Positions 61,194 to 64,000 of a stretch of DNA of 64,000 nucleotides are shown piece by piece. Source of the stretch: Diphasiastrum complanatum (lineage: Eukaryota; Streptophyta; Lycopodiopsida; Lycopodiales; Lycopodiaceae); NCBI GenBank assembly GCA_029204225.1, contig CM055100.1:9679058-9743057 (forward strand), written 5' to 3'. The notes under the pieces were generated by a model. The model was not told the DNA's origin and did no database searches. It saw only the letters and a program-made list of their open reading frames with translations. Every line of letters starts with the position of its first letter. Position 1 is the first letter of the stretch. The position numbers and the translations under genes are program-made.

Positions 61194-61257
<64 letters not shown>

Positions 61258-63352
61258 CATCCATCCAAAATTCAATCGTCGAATAAATGCTCATATGCCT
61301 CGATCCAACATGCCTAAAAAATTTTGCAGCAACTCTCCTACAGTCCACACAGCTTGTTGCAAATAAATTGCCAATTTTTTCAGCATTCCAGAACATGAGG
61401 AGGGCAGAACGCATTCTGCTGGCAACTTTGTATCAGCAACACATATCTTCACAATACCGACATAAGAATTGAAAAGAAACTTGCTTAATTTATGCATGAC
61501 TATACACATATTCCAAAGGAGAGGCAGAAAAAATTGCCCATAAAAAAAGTCGATCAATATTGGACTTGGGTATAAAATACCTTTATCCAGAAGATGTGTC
61601 GAAAGGGCACAAAGTCTGTTATGAAGTTTCATCACAAAAGTTTTGAACCTTTTAAATACAACCTACATTAGACCTTCCTGTTACCCCAATCACAGTTTTG
61701 AATTTCTGGAGTCCCCAAGCAAATTCATTCTAAGGAATATAAGAGCCGAAATAAGGGTGCTCTACCCAAATCCATGTTAATGCATGTAACTTGCATTGAC
61801 CATTTATATACTTTGCTCATTCAAAGACTTCAAAAGAGCCTTGATTTTTTGAAGCTTTTGAACTCACTCAAAAGAAATCCAGCAACATCTTTGAAAGAAA
61901 AGTGAACAAAGTTGGACTACAAAATCAATGACAACATGCCGTCAACATCAAAACCCAATCAAGACACAGCCTGCAACCAAGCTTTCTTGTGCACATATGA
62001 CCGAAGGCTTGTCATTAACTGCACAGAATCTCCATTTTCTTGGTTGAATAACAAATAAGCATTTAGTTTAAAAATTCAGGGAAAGATGATTGGTAATCGA
62101 TACCTCAAGAACCTTCATAGAGTAGTTCGACTGAGATTTGAGAAAATTACAAACATATATCCTTACCTCTCCTCCAAAAAAACCAGCTCTTGCTCTATGT
62201 GTAGTGGTTGTTGCTAGTGTGACATCATTGATCGAGCATAAATATGCACCCCGCTATTACAAACAACAGCAACTATAAATGATAATGGGCATCAAAAGAA
62301 CAGAAAAACTGGGTGTCACAAGCAAAGAATGCAGGTAGGAACAAAACATTGCAAAGGCCAGATAAATCAAGCATTGCAGGATATTTCATGCATGTAAAAG
62401 TACCTGGCACGTAATTTCTCCGCCAAACATTGGCAAATCAATCTGCAAGCAGCAAAGAGGAGTATAAATAGAGTGAATAATGGCAATCTTTCAAAATAAG
62501 CTCAAACAACAGAGCAAATCCAGCTACAAGGAAATGTAAGCATACTGGAAGTATCCTGGCGAGGGAAGGTGCAGACAAACCAATGTAGCCATTTTCAGGA
62601 CCAATGTTGACAAACCTGTTAAAATAAGTGATGACAAGTGGAACAATCTTAGTAAAGAAACCTTCAACTTAACACCAGAAGCACTTAAAAGCAATAAGAT
62701 ACAACAGTTTCTAGAGAGACATTCACAAACGTGCAAAGTTTTCTGATCTCTTTATTGAATAACTTACAACTAAACAACTGAACAATAGAAACTCTGCCAT
62801 AATTATGCAAGATAGAAGACAGCATGAACTTTGAGTTATAAAACAAAACTTACGTTGTAGTAGGATTAACTTTCCCAAACAGCCACTGCCAAAATCCCCC
62901 AGCTTCATTTTCATTAGGTATAGTTGGTTCTACTTGGATAGAACCTGACATATAGCACAAAGATCCTGCATATGGTGTCGCTACAATCTCAAGTTTGATC
63001 TCAATTGAAAAACATGTTACGAGGCAATTCTGGATTTGTTTAAAACATACAACTTTATACTGAAGAGAACAGCCAAGTCTGAAACGTACTAACAAAAAAT
63101 CTCTCAAACGACACTAGCTTTTAACCAGTTTTGAGTACCTGATCTTGAGACTATGTGGTCCTGAGGCTTCAACATAACCTGTAGAGGAAGAGAGCATAAT
63201 TTTTCATGAAAGAGTAAATCATTAACATGAAGATAATTAGCACTGCTAACTTCCATCCCTTTCACTTTGTCAAAGTTTTAGTAAAAATTTACTTGAACAA
63301 TCTGAGCCTCTCCACCCAAGATCTGAAATGGCGTAACAGCAGCTTGTGGACT
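43507..63352 (-). CDS. AIM24: AIM24-family protein, ten coding exons (5' end not resolved)
   Basis: Exons (minus, GT-AG, phases consistent): 63352-63293, 63178-63139, 62965-62854, 62615-62546, 62442-62404, 62253-62167, 48172-48112, 44080-43956, 43877-43786, 43630-43507 (stop TGA). Together they give 810 nt, 269 residues. Text includes TPFQILGGEAQIVQVMLKPQ, CYMSGSIQVE, GYIGLSAPSLARILP, MFGGEITCQ, GFLMQKLVGQGLAFITAGGS, LAQGEVLVVDAGCVLAM, LTGPGVVFIQSLPF and a hydrophobic C-terminal segment (IIIQLGLFALMAYIFVASSL). This is the AIM24 (DUF124) beta-barrel fold; the yeast member is a mitochondrial inner-membrane protein. The first exon(s), with start codon and any transit peptide, were not found and probably lie beyond the window. 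No stop or frame break is seen. Introns after exons 6 (14.0 kb) and 7 (4.0 kb) are filled with transposons. Confidence 0.93.
44159..44310. repeat. 30-bp tandem repeat inside an AIM24 intron
   Basis: Units of GTAGAAACTCCACTGG plus AATCAGTAAAAACT repeat about five times, including two identical 30-mers at 44,221-44,250 and 44,251-44,280. The array ends about 80 bp from the acceptor of the exon starting at 44,080. Confidence 0.93.
44340..45750. other. Intron sequence with a GTTCCC-rich cluster
   Basis: Part of the 4-kb AIM24 intron. Two clusters of GTTCCC/GGGAAC words occur (44,885-45,000 and 45,210-45,275), in both orientations, each preceded by a CGAGGCGTTCCC or GTGGCGTTCCC motif. They could be the ends of a small DNA transposon. 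No gene is present. Confidence 0.4.
45752..47395 (+). pseudogene. Rearranged LINE reverse-transcriptase fragments
   Basis: 45,752-45,950 reads SVILVSPNRDGLQQHLDTLH and FCTTWGLNINLKKTRNRIFN, which belongs just after the YADD box. 46,440-47,090 reads SGDKNDTSNYRTIMIGNFLA, KAFPNDKLWERMEDMGC and NIGVKQDYPLSSTLFYINID, which belongs before it. Segment 47,200-47,390 has the post-YADD part again (TYLEVLFSGPTF). So a C-terminal RT piece lies upstream of a separate, more complete RT copy. All are stop-ridden. They are related to the large LINE at 51.3-61.2 kb and lie in the same AIM24 gene, antisense to it. Confidence 0.8.
47396..48111. other. Intron sequence, GA-rich
   Basis: No gene. A purine-rich GAGAGG/GAGCGAGA tract lies at 47,595-47,665. 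Confidence 0.4.
48980..49487 (-). repeat. Likely copia-type 3' LTR remnant
   Basis: Minus-strand reading gives a polypurine tract (CAAGGGGGAGCG, 49,486-49,497) followed by TTGGAGATATGATC, typical of a plant copia 3' LTR start. It continues past a (CT)n run (49,098-49,122). The other end is not defined and no internal coding region was recognised upstream. Confidence 0.5.
49490..51095. other. Intron sequence without recognisable gene
   Basis: Expected copia coding text is not readable on the minus strand, and plus-strand frames are short and motif-free. It may be decayed retroelement interior. Confidence 0.35.
51096..51296 (+). pseudogene. LINE RT fragment next to the complete LINE
   Basis: The reading contains RFRAHYSTTDHIF and RKEKVYCCFVDFKKVFDSVP, nearly the same as the RT of the adjacent LINE (KQRVYCCFVDFRKAFDSVPR). 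It has two stops. It breaks off at a (CT)n tract (51,294-51,336), directly after which the 5' leader of the complete LINE begins. Confidence 0.85.
51294..51336. repeat. (CT)n tract at LINE 5' boundary
   Basis: 43 bp of CT repeat separate an old LINE RT fragment from the 5' leader of the large LINE. The same dinucleotide forms that LINE's 3' tail at 61,197-61,253. Confidence 0.95.
51641..52636 (+). CDS. LINE ORF1 protein (coiled coil plus RRM-like)
   Basis: 331 residues. A low-complexity Ser/Pro-rich N-terminus (residues 1-90) is followed by a long heptad-type coiled coil, about residues 100-185 (IIELKRQLHFFEIENNKL; RMEQLEQENVYLKQRI). An RRM-like region (AKKAFNIRVRGIPDGDKPIE, about 215-300) and a basic C-terminal domain (HTQWQARKQIIQDANARNQW) come next. 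This order matches L1-type ORF1p, a trimeric RNA-binding chaperone that coats LINE RNA. The frame is fully open from an ATG after a GC-rich leader and ends in CAA TAG. That stop is the only in-frame break before ORF2, which continues in the same frame. Confidence 0.87.
   Translation: MAPRNKRGGGNSPHSPPRPALEGPENTPLSLTSEFLVPAPAIVPALSLSITSTSDLSTASESESKTDARSTVETFAVNQLPTVDYTPSKPTEGLFAYDISFIRQEIIELKRQLHFFEIENNKLVLDLCGVKERMEQLEQENVYLKQRIAEHIPQKNVLEETSNKISSLEKQVEETKTWAARLKNDGEVESSSLVQHPVVNSTLEDVFSEQERRAKKAFNIRVRGIPDGDKPIEEAKDLLLTKLTHTTDGFDTAWRSKFDTNVLFINFRSMNSRNAALRLMAKLKGTFIFMDDDLTHTQWQARKQIIQDANARNQWVVFIEGKPKIFDKISQ
52634..52677 (+). promoter_or_regulatory. Putative UAG readthrough signal with 3' hairpin
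   Basis: TAG (52,634-52,636) is followed by GGATTT (6 nt), then the stem GGGGCTCTCGGGC (52,643-52,655), a 9-nt loop, and GCCCGAGATCCCC (52,665-52,677). Twelve of 13 positions pair (one C-U mismatch). The 39 codons from the TAG to the next in-frame ATG (52,754) are open. They encode HIGFWNCNG, the first endonuclease motif, so ORF2 starting at 52,754 would lack it. UAG, a purine-rich start (GGA) and a near-adjacent stem are the features of known readthrough sites such as murine leukaemia gag-pol. Function is inference. Confidence 0.6.
52637..55696 (+). pseudogene. LINE ORF2: endonuclease and reverse transcriptase, frameshifted
   Basis: The endonuclease begins GFWNCNG and has DILLLAKTH (normally a catalytic Glu, here Lys), LLAGGFNART (normally GDFNA, here Gly for Asp) and VVDYFIGSP with SDHSLLLLSL. 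Two catalytic acids therefore seem lost. Frame shifts near 54,020-54,045 and 54,200-54,230 move the text from frame EN to SMVENAIQNGQ and back to ILKVGDPLIVDNYRTIMISH. RT has HAMGQAGFRAGYSTADQIF, CCFVDFRKAFDSVPRHLL, MGVKQGFPLSPTLFALYIDD and ILLYADDVILLS, all complete. The C-terminus is cut at RICQCCSLQEIDK by the copia. It is not an active element as it stands. Confidence 0.88.
55700..59631 (-). pseudogene. Copia gag-pol remnant inside the LINE
   Basis: Gag starts MAKESEAIGSLFSEDRLDST (about 59,575) and has a stop at about 59,380. Then come VVYLRNQLSLLKMQEGD, zinc knuckle CHYCKKYGHFIKDC, protease WVIDSGATSHVTSRKEAF and NVLYVPGIKKNLLSVSTML to 58,192. Integrase has VHSDVCGPMRTESIGKC, FIDDFSRFTWIYPMKAKS, RTDRGGEY and, after a frameshift near 57,787, PQQNGVAERKNHTLMEMARC. 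RT has IGSKWVYKIKYKADG, LVAKGYAQQKGIDYEETFPP and LYVDDIIITRSNEQQ. RNase H begins GFSDSDWGGDQDTRRSTSG and is cut off. Breaks at 58,190, 57,787, 57,100 and 56,585 make it non-functional. Confidence 0.9.
60291..60757 (-). repeat. Copia 5' LTR (467 bp)
   Basis: TGTTAGAAATAAATGAC (minus start) to CTTTCCTACA, abutting the tRNA primer site. No partner LTR remains. Confidence 0.85.
60758..61196 (+). other. LINE 3' portion after the copia
   Basis: Non-coding text ends GACGTTAATAAAGC, then the (TC)n tail. A related ending (GACATTAATAAAGCTTTC) occurs at 63,857-63,874, supporting its identity as a LINE-family 3' end. The exact join to ORF2 is lost. Confidence 0.6.
61197..61253. repeat. (TC)n 3' tail of the LINE
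   Basis: 57 bp of pure CT repeat directly after TTAATAAAG, where LINEs normally carry poly(A) or a simple repeat. It is followed by CATCCATCCATCC. Confidence 0.95.
61254..62166. other. AIM24 intron sequence before exon 6 donor
   Basis: Intronic; no gene or repeat recognised. The exon-6 donor (GAG|GTAAGG) is at 62,166. Confidence 0.5.
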
Positions 63353-63620
63353 CTGACATAATCAAATGGGGGAGAATTAGAGCTTCCGACAATTGCCACA
63401 TCTTATTTGCCAATAACACAAGTACATCCGAACTACATTGAAAATTTTAAGTCACAAGAAGTTAGATAACTCAAATGATATCATAAAAGCTGGACATATT
63501 ACTACAGAACAAAAAAACCAATATCAAATTGAATTAAACCTCGCAGCTTGAACTATTTTGAAAAACTAAATCACTTCATAAAAGTTTAATGCCCAAAACC
63601 CAATCAACAAATCTTGTGCA

Positions 63621-63885
63621 TTATTCTCGTTTTGTTGATTGTTGAAATGTGGCAGTAAATCCCATAGTCATTACTTGGACTTTGTGAGTCCCGAGAGTAC
63701 TAGGAGTACCTACTTCATCTTGTGTCACAGGTCTGTGGTCCCCTTTCCATGCATGTGAATAAAGCATGTACTTTTCTTTCAGAGACATTTTATACACTCC
63801 CGAGTCCCTTGTTATGTCACATACTTGAATGTACCTTTCAGATTGGTATCCTAAAGACATTAATAAAGCTTTCTTTCTTTCTATC
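63621..63885 (+). repeat. LINE-like 3' end with (TTTC)n tail upstream of exon 1 shown
   Basis: It ends AAAGACATTAATAAAGCTTTCTTTCTTTCT, matching the last bases of the large LINE but with a TTTC tail instead of TC. It has an AATAAA signal and no coding frame of note. It lies in the intron or flank 5' of the first resolved AIM24 exon. Nothing recognisable as an upstream exon was found from 63,353 to 64,000. Confidence 0.5.
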
Positions 63886-64000
63886 TTGGTGATACTAAAA
63901 TTTCTTGAGATACTCTATCCCTTTTTATATGTGTGATCAGATTCCTTGTGCTTTTTCAGATGTTAATGGTAGTGTGCTCTAAAACCTGGAAGCATGTGTG

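Larger units (their letters stand above)
51337..61253 (+). mobile_element. LINE (non-LTR retrotransposon), split by a copia
   Basis: 5' leader 51,337-51,640, ORF1 51,641-52,636, ORF2 52,637-55,696 (broken), then a copia insertion (55,697-60,757), then what appears to be the LINE 3' end (60,758-61,196). It finishes TTAATAAAGCT and a (TC)n tail (61,197-61,253). ORF2 encodes an AP-type endonuclease, an RT with intact LLYADDVILLS, and a C-terminal Cys-rich motif start (RICQCCSLQEID). The element lies in intron 6 of the AIM24-like gene, antisense to it. Clade is uncertain: the coiled-coil/RRM ORF1 and RT style resemble L1-like and algal lineages. Confidence 0.85.

Noticed and set aside
63621-63860. 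First exon of the AIM24-like gene on the minus strand (79-codon frame)
   Set aside because: The frame shows no AIM24 N-terminal similarity and overlaps a plus-strand LINE-like 3' end.

Overview
The window is nuclear DNA of a land plant with a repeat-rich genome. The evidence is the mix of Ty1/copia and Ty3/gypsy retrotransposons with plant-type initiator-Met-tRNA primer sites (TGGTATCAGAGC), a CACTA (En/Spm) DNA transposon with Transposase_24, TNP2 and DUF4216 segments, LINEs, and one spliced plant-type gene with GT-AG introns. The species cannot be fixed from the sequence; a large-genome vascular plant such as a fern or another repeat-rich lineage fits. No bacterial, organellar or CRISPR features were seen.

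Layout. 1-11.9 kb: old debris. It holds a hairpin pair, a 142-bp dispersed repeat present twice in opposite orientation, a truncated copia, an unidentified decayed protein segment, a gag-like remnant, a ~105-bp degenerate array, and a miniature LTR element (TRIM-like) at 10.3-11.0 kb. 11.9-18.1 kb: a minus-strand gypsy RNase H/integrase remnant split by a two-LTR copia (12,829-17,424) that has lost the second half of its reverse transcriptase. 19.1-22.4 kb: a plus-strand gypsy gag-protease-RT remnant. 24.5-32.5 kb: a chromodomain gypsy interrupted by a complete 6.0-kb copia (24,632-30,653) with 650-bp LTRs and a 5-bp target duplication ATCAC. That copia has lost its RT, and about 1.07 kb of unrelated sequence, mostly open, stands in its place. 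33.3-39.7 kb: a copia 3' end, then a CACTA element with divergently arranged genes, split by a solo LTR flanked by ATTAT.

43.5-63.35 kb: the only clear host gene. It lies on the minus strand and encodes an AIM24-family (mitochondrial biogenesis) protein. Ten coding exons are resolved in phase; the 5' end lies beyond the resolved part. Its introns are swollen by transposons. The largest, 48,173-62,166 (14.0 kb), carries a LINE (about 51.34-61.25 kb) into which a now single-LTR copia has inserted, plus older LINE and LTR pieces.

Most notable observation: the LINE's two open frames lie in the same frame, separated by one UAG. ORF2 has no AUG before its first endonuclease motif. A 13-position GC-rich hairpin begins 6 nt after the UAG. 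This is the architecture of programmed stop-codon readthrough, which I do not know to be described for plant LINEs.
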